Below are positions 37,487 through 45,166 of a stretch of DNA of 64,000 bases, one piece after another (the first letter of the stretch is position 1; each line of letters opens with the position of its first letter). Below the pieces are notes generated by a model that saw only the letters and a list, made by a program, of their open reading frames with translations, ran no database searches and was not told the DNA's origin. Location: assembly GCF_012641405.1 (NCBI RefSeq), contig NZ_JABAII010000007.1, positions 306,129 to 370,128 on the forward strand. The letters run 5' to 3'. The stretch is from Rhizobium sp. P40RR-XXII. GTDB lineage: Bacteria; Pseudomonadota; Alphaproteobacteria; Rhizobiales; Rhizobiaceae. A program made the position numbers and the translations under genes.

Positions 37487-40400
37487 ATGAGCGGATCGCG
37501 ATCAAATCCTACCGGCACGGGCGACTGGGCGTCCCTGGATGCTCTGAGCCGCACGATCGAAGGGCTGGAAGCGCGCATCGAGGGGCTGATGGGTACGGCC
37601 GCCTCCCGCGACACGCGCCAGCATGCCGTCGCCGGCTATGCACCCGCGCCGGAACGCGCAGCAGCAGCGGAGCGGATGCCGCCGCGCGCCGAACGCGAGC
37701 AGCTCGCCAGCCGACCCTATGAACGCCCCGTGCGCAACGAACGTCCCGAGAGCGATCCTCGCTCCGATCCGCTTGCCGAGATCCGCCAGCGTCAACGCGC
37801 GCTGGAAGCAAACCGCGAACGGCTGCAGGCGCGCCGCGAGGACGTTGCGCATGCCGAGCCGCAGCCGGCGCGGCGTCTGCCCGATGCCTATGCCCAGCGC
37901 CAGCCGATGCGTCCTTCGGCTGAAAACTCCGTCGACATCGCACAGGCACTCGTCAACCTTCGCCAGGATTTGAAGCGCGACATCGCCGAGAGCGTGACCC
38001 GCGAGGTCGGCGCCTTGCGCGCCGAAATCCGCGATATTCGCGAAAATGCCGAGGACAAGCATTTCGTCGCCGATGTCCGCGAGGACATGGCCCGGCTCGC
38101 CGACAGCATCAACCAGCTCGCCGGTCAGCCGGAAACGGCGGGCCTGAAAGCCGAATTCGACGAGCTGCGCTCGCTGATGGACGGCCTCGCCCGCGAGGAA
38201 TCCCTGCATCATGTCGGGCGCCAGGTGAAGGCGATCGATACGACGGGCCTGCAGGACGAGCTCGTTTCGCTTGCCTATCGCCTTGACGACATCAAGCAGC
38301 AGCTCGGCGGCATGAACGACAGCCCGGCCGTGCATGCGCTGGAAAACAAGCTGCTGACGATCGCGACCGCGATGGAGAGCCTCGGCTCCATGATGCAGCC
38401 GCAGGATCAGGCCATGCAGCGGCTGGAAGGCCGCCTGAGCGGCCTTGCCGACCAAATCGACCTGATGGGCCGCGATGCGGCGCGGCGCCAGCCGGCTGAC
38501 GACCTTTCCGGCCGTCTCGAGGCGCTCGCCATGCGCATCGACGAGCTGGGCAGCGCCAAGGCCGTCGCCCGCCTCGAGGAACGCCTCGACCAGCTCTCGT
38601 ATCTGATGGAGCACTCGCAGAAGGCGGCGCCGCAGCCCGAACTCGTCAGCTACCTCGCCGATATCTCCCACAAGATCGATGCACTGGAACATGGGTCCGT
38701 CGACAATGCGCTGGCGGACCGGCTGGACTACCTTGCCCGCCGCATCGACGAGATGGATTTCCATCCGCCGCTTCCGGCTGCCGGCATCGATGACGGCCTG
38801 GTTCGCCGGCTGGAGGGACGCCTCTCCGACATTGCGGCACGGCTGGAGGCCAGCACGGCCGCACCGCCCACGGATATGCAGGCGCTACGCAGTCTCGAAG
38901 AGCAGATCGCCAACCTCTCGACATTGTTGACGAACGAGCCACGGGCCATGGCCGATCGCATGACCTCGGATTTCGACCACCGGATGAGCGCGATCGAAGA
39001 CTATATGGCGACCAATGACGAATATGTCATCGAGGCGGCACGCCATGCGGCGGAAGCCGTCGTCGAGGCCTATTCGCGCGGAGGCATGACGGGCAATGGC
39101 GTGCAGGCCGCCGACATGTCCGCGCTGGCGGCACTTGCCGAGGACCTTCGCCATCTCGAGGACATCAGCCGCGCCAGCGACGAGCGCACGCACCGCACCT
39201 TCGAAGCGCTGCACGATACGCTGCTGCAGATCGCCGACCGGCTCGACCACATGGAACATCGCAGGCCGGCGCCTCTGATGCCGGCCGCGGCATTCGAAAG
39301 CGACGTTTTCGCCCAAGAGGCTGCTCCGGCGATAAAGCCGCCGATGGCCGCGCAACAGCAGAAGGCTGGGCCGATCATCCGCACGGTCGCGTCTGCCGAA
39401 GCCACCATCTCCTCCGAAGCCGCCGTCGCACAGGCGACCGACGCCAATACGAAGGCTGAAATCAAGGCTGCCGCCAAGAGCGGCAAGACCAGCCTCTTCG
39501 CCAGCCTCGGCAAGCGCTTCTTCACGCCGGAAAAGGCCGAGCCGATCTTCCCGCCGGACCGTCCCGTGATCGAGCAGGCCCCATCGATCGATCCGGCCGA
39601 CCTGATGCCCGGCGAAGAGGCCAACGAATTGCTGGAGCCGGGCTCCGGCGCACCCGATATCAAGAAGATTCTCGAGCGCGTACGCGCCAGCCAGAATGCG
39701 TCGCGCAGCGGAAATGCGCGTCAACCGACGGAAAACGAGCGGGCTGATTATATCGCGGCTGCCCGGCGCGCTGCACAGGCGGCGGCCATGGAAGTCGACC
39801 AGACGCAGCGCTCGGCTCCCGTCTCCAAGAAGGACGCGAAAAAAGGCGGGGCATTCTCGCGCTTCCGCCGGCCGATCCTGCTGGCCGTCGGCGCGGCACT
39901 TCTCGCCATCATGGCCTTCCCACTGGTCAACACGCTGACGCGCGGTCACAAGGCGCCTCCGCCTGCCGAAGTCTCCTCGATGATCGCGCCGCCGGCCAAT
40001 GCCGCGGGCAGCAACGTCGTGGCGACGGTGAACCCGGCCGATAACAAGCTGCAGCCCGCAGTCAACCAGGCTGCAGCACCCGCAGGCTCGACCGAGACAA
40101 CGGACACTCAAGCTGCAAGCGCGCCCGCCAATCCGGCGCCTGCACCCGCAAGCCATCACCTGACGGCAGCAGCGCCGCTCGACGGCAACCAGGCGGCAAG
40201 CGAGACCTTATCCCCTGCCGGCACCGCCGCACCCGCGCAGCAGACGGCTGCTTTCGTCCAGCCGGACAAGGCGGCCGCAGCTCCCGTTGCTGCCCCGGCG
40301 GCGCCGGAGATCGCGGTGCCCGACGGCATCCAGCCGCCATCGCTCGTCGCAGCCGCCAAATCGGCCGACCCTGTGGCGCTCTTCGAAATTGGCGCACGCT

Positions 40401-41167
40401 ACACGGATGGACGCGGCGTCGCGGCCGACATGAAGCAGGCGGCAAGCTGGTATCAGCTTTCGGCCGAAAAGGGCTATGCGCCCGCGCAGTACCGCCTTGC
40501 CAGCATGTATGAGAAGGGCAACGGCGTCGATCGCGATCTCGTCAAGGCCAAGCAATATTACGGGCAGGCGGCCAATCAGGGCAATGCCAGCGCCATGCAC
40601 AATCTTGCCGTCCTTTTTGCTTCGGGCACGGCCGGACCGCAGGACTATGATTCCGCCGCAAGCTGGTTTACCCGCGCCGCCGATCTCGGCGTCTCCGACA
40701 GCCAGTTCAACCTCGCGATCCTCTATGCACGCGGCAACGGCGTGAAACAGGACCTGCAGGAATCCTACAAGTGGTTTGCGATCGCCGCAAAGAGCGGCGA
40801 CAAGGACGCCGCCCAGAAGCGCGATGAAGTTGCCAATGCGATGAAGCCGGCCGACCTCGAAAGCGCCCGCGCCAAGGTCGACCTTTGGAAGGTTCAGCCG
40901 GCCGATGCCAAGGCCAACGGCACCGACATTCCCGACGAATGGGCTACGGGCAAGGGCGTGAACACGGCCTCCATCGACATGAAGAAGGCCATCCGCAACA
41001 TCCAGGCCATCCTCAACAAAAGCGGCTTCGACGCCGGTGCGCCGGATGGCGCCATGGGTGACAAGACGGTGGCCGCCCTGAAGAGCTTCCAGAAATCCGT
41101 GGGCTTGCCGGCGGACGGACGGGTGACCGATCAGGTGGTCAAGGAGCTTCTGGCCCGCAACAAGTAG
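37487..41167 (+). CDS. podJ: Polarity/localisation factor PodJ-like protein
   Basis: The 1226-residue protein has a long cytoplasmic N-terminal part (about 1-790) rich in arginine, alanine and glutamate, with several coiled-coil stretches. One transmembrane helix follows at about 797-816 (ILLAVGAALLAIMAFPLV). After it come a proline/alanine-rich periplasmic linker (about 830-955), three Sel1-type repeats (about 960-1120: LFEIGARYTDGRGVAADMKQA and relatives) and a C-terminal peptidoglycan-binding domain (about 1160-1226: FDAGAPDGAMGDKTVAAL, VGLPADGRVTDQVV). This is the PodJ architecture of Caulobacter and Agrobacterium, a polar scaffold controlling cell division and old-pole identity. It stands alone and ends in a terminator. 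Confidence 0.9.
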   Translation: MSGSRSNPTGTGDWASLDALSRTIEGLEARIEGLMGTAASRDTRQHAVAGYAPAPERAAAAERMPPRAEREQLASRPYERPVRNERPESDPRSDPLAEIRQRQRALEANRERLQARREDVAHAEPQPARRLPDAYAQRQPMRPSAENSVDIAQALVNLRQDLKRDIAESVTREVGALRAEIRDIRENAEDKHFVADVREDMARLADSINQLAGQPETAGLKAEFDELRSLMDGLAREESLHHVGRQVKAIDTTGLQDELVSLAYRLDDIKQQLGGMNDSPAVHALENKLLTIATAMESLGSMMQPQDQAMQRLEGRLSGLADQIDLMGRDAARRQPADDLSGRLEALAMRIDELGSAKAVARLEERLDQLSYLMEHSQKAAPQPELVSYLADISHKIDALEHGSVDNALADRLDYLARRIDEMDFHPPLPAAGIDDGLVRRLEGRLSDIAARLEASTAAPPTDMQALRSLEEQIANLSTLLTNEPRAMADRMTSDFDHRMSAIEDYMATNDEYVIEAARHAAEAVVEAYSRGGMTGNGVQAADMSALAALAEDLRHLEDISRASDERTHRTFEALHDTLLQIADRLDHMEHRRPAPLMPAAAFESDVFAQEAAPAIKPPMAAQQQKAGPIIRTVASAEATISSEAAVAQATDANTKAEIKAAAKSGKTSLFASLGKRFFTPEKAEPIFPPDRPVIEQAPSIDPADLMPGEEANELLEPGSGAPDIKKILERVRASQNASRSGNARQPTENERADYIAAARRAAQAAAMEVDQTQRSAPVSKKDAKKGGAFSRFRRPILLAVGAALLAIMAFPLVNTLTRGHKAPPPAEVSSMIAPPANAAGSNVVATVNPADNKLQPAVNQAAAPAGSTETTDTQAASAPANPAPAPASHHLTAAAPLDGNQAASETLSPAGTAAPAQQTAAFVQPDKAAAAPVAAPAAPEIAVPDGIQPPSLVAAAKSADPVALFEIGARYTDGRGVAADMKQAASWYQLSAEKGYAPAQYRLASMYEKGNGVDRDLVKAKQYYGQAANQGNASAMHNLAVLFASGTAGPQDYDSAASWFTRAADLGVSDSQFNLAILYARGNGVKQDLQESYKWFAIAAKSGDKDAAQKRDEVANAMKPADLESARAKVDLWKVQPADAKANGTDIPDEWATGKGVNTASIDMKKAIRNIQAILNKSGFDAGAPDGAMGDKTVAALKSFQKSVGLPADGRVTDQVVKELLARNK

Positions 41168-41199
41168 GCCCGAGATCCTTTACGAAAAGCAGCTTATCG

Positions 41200-41235
41200 A
41201 ACATGCCGGTGCGACCACACCGGCATGTTTCATTT
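41200..41235 (+). terminator. Intrinsic terminator after podJ
   Basis: A perfect 12-bp stem, AACATGCCGGTG with its complement, encloses a six-base loop and is followed by TCATTT. It lies 32 bases after the podJ stop. The rest of the 41168-41456 gap shows no other feature. Confidence 0.7.
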
Positions 41236-41456
41236 GGCAGGGCTCGCGCAGCCTCACTCCACGTCATTCTTCCCCTCCGAGCGCAACGTCACAGAAATGC
41301 GAAAAAAGCCGCGCTAGAGTGAGCCCGGCTATTCGAAAACTGAAACGGCACGGCTTTTCCTAAGGCTCTGGCAAGGATTTCAGATTAGAATCCGCCGTTT
41401 AAAAGGGGAAAATGGTTCAGGCTCGGCCATCGGCCGCCTGTAGGTGGGAACAGCGC

Positions 41457-42380
41457 GTGACGATCTATCTGCCGATTGCAGAACTGTCGGTGAATATCCT
41501 CCTTATTCTCGGCATGGGCGCCGCCGTCGGGTTTCTTTCCGGCATGTTCGGCGTCGGCGGCGGCTTCCTCATCACGCCTCTCCTGATCTTCTACAATATC
41601 CCACCTGTTGTCGCGGTCGCCACCGGCTCCAACCAGGTCGTCGCCTCCTCGGTTTCGGGCGCGCTCACGCATTTCCGCCGCGGTTCGCTCGACCTGAAGC
41701 TGGGCGCGATCCTGCTTGCCGGCGGCCTGGTGGGCGCGACATTCGGCCTCTGGCTATTCGTCCTGCTGCGCCGGCTCGGCCAGATCGACCTGATCATTTC
41801 CCTGATCTACGTGCTGCTGCTCGGCACGGTGGGAACGCTGATGCTGTGGGAGAGCGTCAGGGCCATGCGCCGGGCGGCCGGCAAACTGCCGCCTTCGACC
41901 GGCAAGCCGCGCCACCACAACTGGGTGCAGCGGCTGCCGCTGAAGCTGCGGTTCAAGAAATCCAAGCTCTATCTCAGCGCCATCCCGGTGATCGGCCTCG
42001 GATTCTTCGTCGGCATGCTGACGCCGATGGGTATCGGCGGCGGCTTCATCCTCGTCCCGGCAATGATCTATCTGCTGCGCGTACCGACCAATGTCGTCGT
42101 TGGCACCTCGCTGTTCCAGGTCATCTTCGTGACTGCCTTTACCACCATCGTGCAGGCGGCCACCAATTATTCCGTCGACGTCGTCCTGGCCTTCCTGCTG
42201 ATGGTGGCGGGGGTGATCGGCGCACAATACGGCGTGCGCGTCGGCCAGAGGCTGCGCGGCGAGCAATTGCGTGCCCTACTCGGCCTGCTCGTCCTGGCCG
42301 TCGGCCTTCGCCTGGCGATCGCCTTGGTGGTAACGCCGGCCGATTTCTATTCGGTCGTCATGGAGGGCGTGAGCCGATGA
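41457..42380 (+). CDS. TauE/SafE-family membrane permease (sulfite/organosulfonate exporter type)
   Basis: The polytopic protein (about 307 residues) has eight or so helices and the two family repeats GFLSGMFGVGGGFLITPLLIFY and GFFVGMLTPMGIGGGFILVPAMIY. The family moves sulfite, sulfoacetate or related small anions. The GTG at 41457 is preferred because AGGTGG lies nine bases upstream and the conserved sequence starts there; an ATG at 41412 with AAGGGG just upstream is the alternative (322 residues). Its stop overlaps the start of the next gene by four bases, so the two are co-expressed. Confidence 0.85.
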   Translation: MTIYLPIAELSVNILLILGMGAAVGFLSGMFGVGGGFLITPLLIFYNIPPVVAVATGSNQVVASSVSGALTHFRRGSLDLKLGAILLAGGLVGATFGLWLFVLLRRLGQIDLIISLIYVLLLGTVGTLMLWESVRAMRRAAGKLPPSTGKPRHHNWVQRLPLKLRFKKSKLYLSAIPVIGLGFFVGMLTPMGIGGGFILVPAMIYLLRVPTNVVVGTSLFQVIFVTAFTTIVQAATNYSVDVVLAFLLMVAGVIGAQYGVRVGQRLRGEQLRALLGLLVLAVGLRLAIALVVTPADFYSVVMEGVSR

Positions 42381-43186
42381 GAGGTTTCGGGCTGCTCATC
42401 GCCGTGACACTGCTGCTTGCGCCGCTTATGGCCCGAGCGCAGGTGATGCTCGACCAGCCGACGACCTCGACCACGGCGCGAGAGACGATGGAGATCGGCA
42501 CCTCGACGAGCGAGATCGCCATCACTTCCGATTTCACCGGCGCCGATCTGACGATTTTCGGCGCCCTGTCCAATACCGACCAGCTGCTTCTGGCGATCGG
42601 CCAGTATGACATCGTCGTCGTGCTGGAAGGCCCGCGCGAAAACGCCACGGTGCGCCGGAAGGAACGGGTCTTCGGCATCTGGGTCAATACCCGTTCGATG
42701 ACGTTCGAGCATGTGCCGGAAGCCTACTCGCTGTCGAGCACGCGCGCCGTCGATAATATCACCACACCGCTCGAACTCAGCGATCGCGGTATCGGCGTCG
42801 AGCATATTCCGCTGACGCCGCTCGGCTTCGTCGGCAATGTCGGGGATGTACCGGAATTCCGCAACGCCTTCCGGCGGCTGCAGAAGACAGGCGGCCTTTA
42901 TGAAAGCGACCCGGCAGGCGTGCGCTTCGTCAGCTCCTCGCTGTTCAAGGCGACGCTCAGAATTCCCGCCGATGTGCCGAATGGCGTGCACACGGTGCGC
43001 GCCTACCTCTTCAAGAGCGGCAAGTTCCTGAGCGAGAAATCCTTACCGCTGCGCGTCATCAAAACAGGCATAGAACAGACCATTACCGATGCCGCGCACC
43101 AGCAACCGATCGCCTATGGCGTGTTCTCCGTGTTGCTGGCCCTCGTCACCGGATGGGGTGCGAGCTTCATGTTCCGGAAGAACTGA
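42377..43186 (+). CDS. TIGR02186/Alph_Pro_TM-type exported membrane protein
   Basis: The 269-residue protein begins with a signal peptide (MRGFGLLIAVTLLLAPLMARA). A beta-rich periplasmic domain follows (VMLDQPTTSTTARETMEIGTS, ITSDFTGADLTIFGAL). It ends in one C-terminal transmembrane helix (AYGVFSVLLALVTGWGASFMF). This layout fits the alphaproteobacterial TM-protein family that often accompanies TauE/SafE permeases. Its function is unknown; the ATGA overlap suggests it is an accessory to the permease. Its stop codon is directly adjacent to the stop of the convergent HxlR gene. Confidence 0.85.
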   Translation: MRGFGLLIAVTLLLAPLMARAQVMLDQPTTSTTARETMEIGTSTSEIAITSDFTGADLTIFGALSNTDQLLLAIGQYDIVVVLEGPRENATVRRKERVFGIWVNTRSMTFEHVPEAYSLSSTRAVDNITTPLELSDRGIGVEHIPLTPLGFVGNVGDVPEFRNAFRRLQKTGGLYESDPAGVRFVSSSLFKATLRIPADVPNGVHTVRAYLFKSGKFLSEKSLPLRVIKTGIEQTITDAAHQQPIAYGVFSVLLALVTGWGASFMFRKN

Positions 43187-43690
43187 TCAGCCGCTTTTCC
43201 TGCGATTGACGACTTCGAGATAGGCCTCGGTCAGCCGGCCGAGCACCGAAGGGGTGCCTGGCGGCAGCTCCTTGCCGAGATGCTTGACGCGCAGCTCGTC
43301 CATGAAATCCTCCCAGAGCGTCGAACCGCCATTCTCCAGAAGCTCCGCCCGGATCGACAGTTCCTCCGACACCGGAAGATGCTTGCGCCCCCAGGCGCCC
43401 ATATGGGCAAAGAGCGGCACGAGATCGATCGCCATTTCCGTCAGGCTGTAGATGGCCTTCTGCTTGTGGGTCGGATCATCCCCACGGGTCAGCAGGCCGC
43501 GCTCCACCAGCCGCTTCAGGCGGTCGGCGAGGATATTGGAGGCGATCCCCTCCTGCGACTTCTGCAGCAGCTCGCGAAAATGCCGGCGATTGCCGAACAT
43601 GATGTCCCTGATGACGATCAGGCTCCAGCGATCGCCGAGGATTTCCAGCGTCAGATTGATCGGGCAGCCGGAACGATGCAGCGCGTCCAT
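43187..43690 (-). CDS. HxlR-family transcriptional regulator
   Basis: The 167-residue protein has the HxlR winged helix: CPINLTLEILGDRWSLIVIRDIMFGNRRHFRELLQKSQEGIASNILADRLKRLVERGLL, with the single conserved cysteine in SGCPINL. It has a longer C-terminal part (about 95-167) than minimal HxlR proteins. The ATG at 43690 has GGAG seven bases upstream, so the longer frame from 43759 is rejected. It is divergent from a reductase-like gene and probably controls it, possibly by cysteine or electrophile sensing as in YodB-type members. Confidence 0.87.
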   Translation of the reverse strand: MDALHRSGCPINLTLEILGDRWSLIVIRDIMFGNRRHFRELLQKSQEGIASNILADRLKRLVERGLLTRGDDPTHKQKAIYSLTEMAIDLVPLFAHMGAWGRKHLPVSEELSIRAELLENGGSTLWEDFMDELRVKHLGKELPPGTPSVLGRLTEAYLEVVNRRKSG

Positions 43691-43705
43691 AATGATCTCC
43701 AAAAA

Positions 43706-43760
43706 CCACTTGCATTTTGCCATCAGTTTGACTAGCTTGCAACTACTTGCTTTTAGCAAC
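43706..43760. promoter_or_regulatory. Repeated motif between hxlR and the reductase gene
   Basis: Related words ACCACTTGC (43706-43714), ACTAGCTTGC (43731-43740) and AACTACTTGC (43741-43750) occur in the same orientation. The last is followed by TTTTAGCAAC, giving a TTGC/GCAA inverted pair. The cluster lies in the 112-base divergent region and is a candidate HxlR target. Confidence 0.4.
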
Positions 43761-43802
43761 CAGTTTTAATTATGACATGGTTATCAAAACGGAGGAAAAG
43801 TG

Positions 43803-44357
43803 ATGAGGAAGCTTGTTATCTGGAATCTCATGACGCTCGACGGCTATTTCGAAGGAAACAAGCCCTGGGACCTCGATTTTCACATGCTCGCCTGGGGCGA
43901 TGAGCTGGAACACTATGCGAAAGAGCTCGGCAAGGAAGGCGATCTGCTGATCTTCGGCCGCAAGACCTATGAAGGCATGGCCGCCTATTGGCCGACCGCG
44001 ACGGAAACATCCGATATCGCCGCCTACATGAACGGCATCGCCAAGATTGCCGCCTCGCGGACGCTCGACAAGGCGGATTGGAACAATACCCGCGTCGTCG
44101 GTGACATTGTCACTGAAGTGAAGAAGCTAAAGGAAGAGCCTAGCAAGACCATGTTCGTCTTCGGCAGCGCCGAGGTGACGGATGTGCTCCTCAAGGCGGG
44201 GCTGGTGGACGAGCTGCGGATCTGCCTCGTTCCCGTCGTGCTGGGATCGGGCAATCCGCACTTCAAGCTGGCAGCCGAACAACGGCCGATGAAGCTCATC
44301 GACTCCACGCCCCTCAAGACGGGGGCCGTCATCCTGCGTTACGAACCCGCGAAGTAG
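43803..44357 (+). CDS. Dihydrofolate reductase/RibD C-terminal-like protein
   Basis: The 184-residue single-domain protein begins RKLVIWNLMTLDGYFEG and contains LLIFGRKTYEGMAAYWP and FVFGSAEVTDVLLKAGLVDELRICLVPVVLGSG. These are the conserved parts of the RibD-C/DHFR-like superfamily. Most such stand-alone proteins are uncharacterised NAD(P)H-dependent reductases rather than true folate enzymes. GGAGG lies seven bases before the ATG at 43803; a GTG just before it is possible. Divergent HxlR pairing is common for this family. Confidence 0.87.
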   Translation: MRKLVIWNLMTLDGYFEGNKPWDLDFHMLAWGDELEHYAKELGKEGDLLIFGRKTYEGMAAYWPTATETSDIAAYMNGIAKIAASRTLDKADWNNTRVVGDIVTEVKKLKEEPSKTMFVFGSAEVTDVLLKAGLVDELRICLVPVVLGSGNPHFKLAAEQRPMKLIDSTPLKTGAVILRYEPAK

Positions 44358-44358
44358 C

Positions 44359-45102
44359 TTAGGCCGAGAGGTTGCCGAACCTTACGGAATAAATGCGGTC
44401 GCGGCCGAGCAGGTGGGCGATCAGGCTTTCCCGCTCGAAGAGGCCGGCCATGGCCTTATGACGAAGATCGAGGCCGCCGGTCATCACGCCAAAGGCTGGC
44501 ATCAGCAGGCGGGCGCCATCCGTTGCGAAGCACGGGCGGCGCACCGATTTCTCCCGCCTCCGAACGGTGGCGGAGGGGTGCAGATGGCCGGCGATCTCGC
44601 CGGCCTGCCGCCCCACCCTCGGTTCATGGCGGAAGGTCAATCCGCTATAATGCATTTCGTCGACCGAGTGCCCAGGCAGATCGACCGTGCCGTCCGGATC
44701 GTGATTGCCGTTGATCCAGATCCATTCGCGGCCACGCGCCATATTGACGATGAGGCTGCGAAACTCTTCCGGCAGATGCCGCGAACCGACCCGGTCGTGG
44801 AAATTGTCACCGAGCGAGACGACGAGCTTCGGATCGTAGCGGGAGATGACGGCGGCAAGCACGGTCAGCGTCGCCAGCGTATCGTAGGGCGGCAGCAGCA
44901 TGCCGCGACGGGCGAAGGCCGCGCCCTTTTCCAGATGCAGATCGGAGGCGACGAGAATGCCGCTATCCGGCAGATGGAGTGCACCCATCGGATCGCAGAC
45001 GGCGGCCACGCCTTGAACGACGGTTTCGACGCCCGCGGCGAACGCACGTCCACCGGCGTCTTGGCCATTCAAGTCCCGCGCCAGCGCCAGCCTGTTGATC
45101 AC
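44359..45102 (-). CDS. pdeM: Ligase-associated DNA damage response metallophosphoesterase PdeM
   Basis: The 247-residue protein carries the calcineurin-like phosphoesterase motifs: VASDLHLEKG (Asp-His), SLGDNFHDR, INGNHDPDG and GEIAGHLHP (metal-binding histidines). The overall sequence fits the PdeM family encoded with an Lhr-type helicase, an exonuclease and an ATP-dependent ligase in bacterial repair clusters. It lies 64 bases downstream of the helicase gene on the same strand. The substrate is presumed to be a DNA end or nucleotide phosphodiester. Confidence 0.9.
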   Translation of the reverse strand: MINRLALARDLNGQDAGGRAFAAGVETVVQGVAAVCDPMGALHLPDSGILVASDLHLEKGAAFARRGMLLPPYDTLATLTVLAAVISRYDPKLVVSLGDNFHDRVGSRHLPEEFRSLIVNMARGREWIWINGNHDPDGTVDLPGHSVDEMHYSGLTFRHEPRVGRQAGEIAGHLHPSATVRRREKSVRRPCFATDGARLLMPAFGVMTGGLDLRHKAMAGLFERESLIAHLLGRDRIYSVRFGNLSA

Positions 45103-45166
45103 GTCGGTCTATCCTCATTCGTCCGCTCGCACGGTGCCGCGCCGCCCATCGGCTCGGCATCATACT

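Noticed and set aside
41444..42376. Upstream open extension of the TIGR02186 frame running through the TauE/SafE gene
   Set aside because: The translated extension is arginine- and histidine-rich with no domain. The signal peptide and ATGA overlap fix the true start at 42377.
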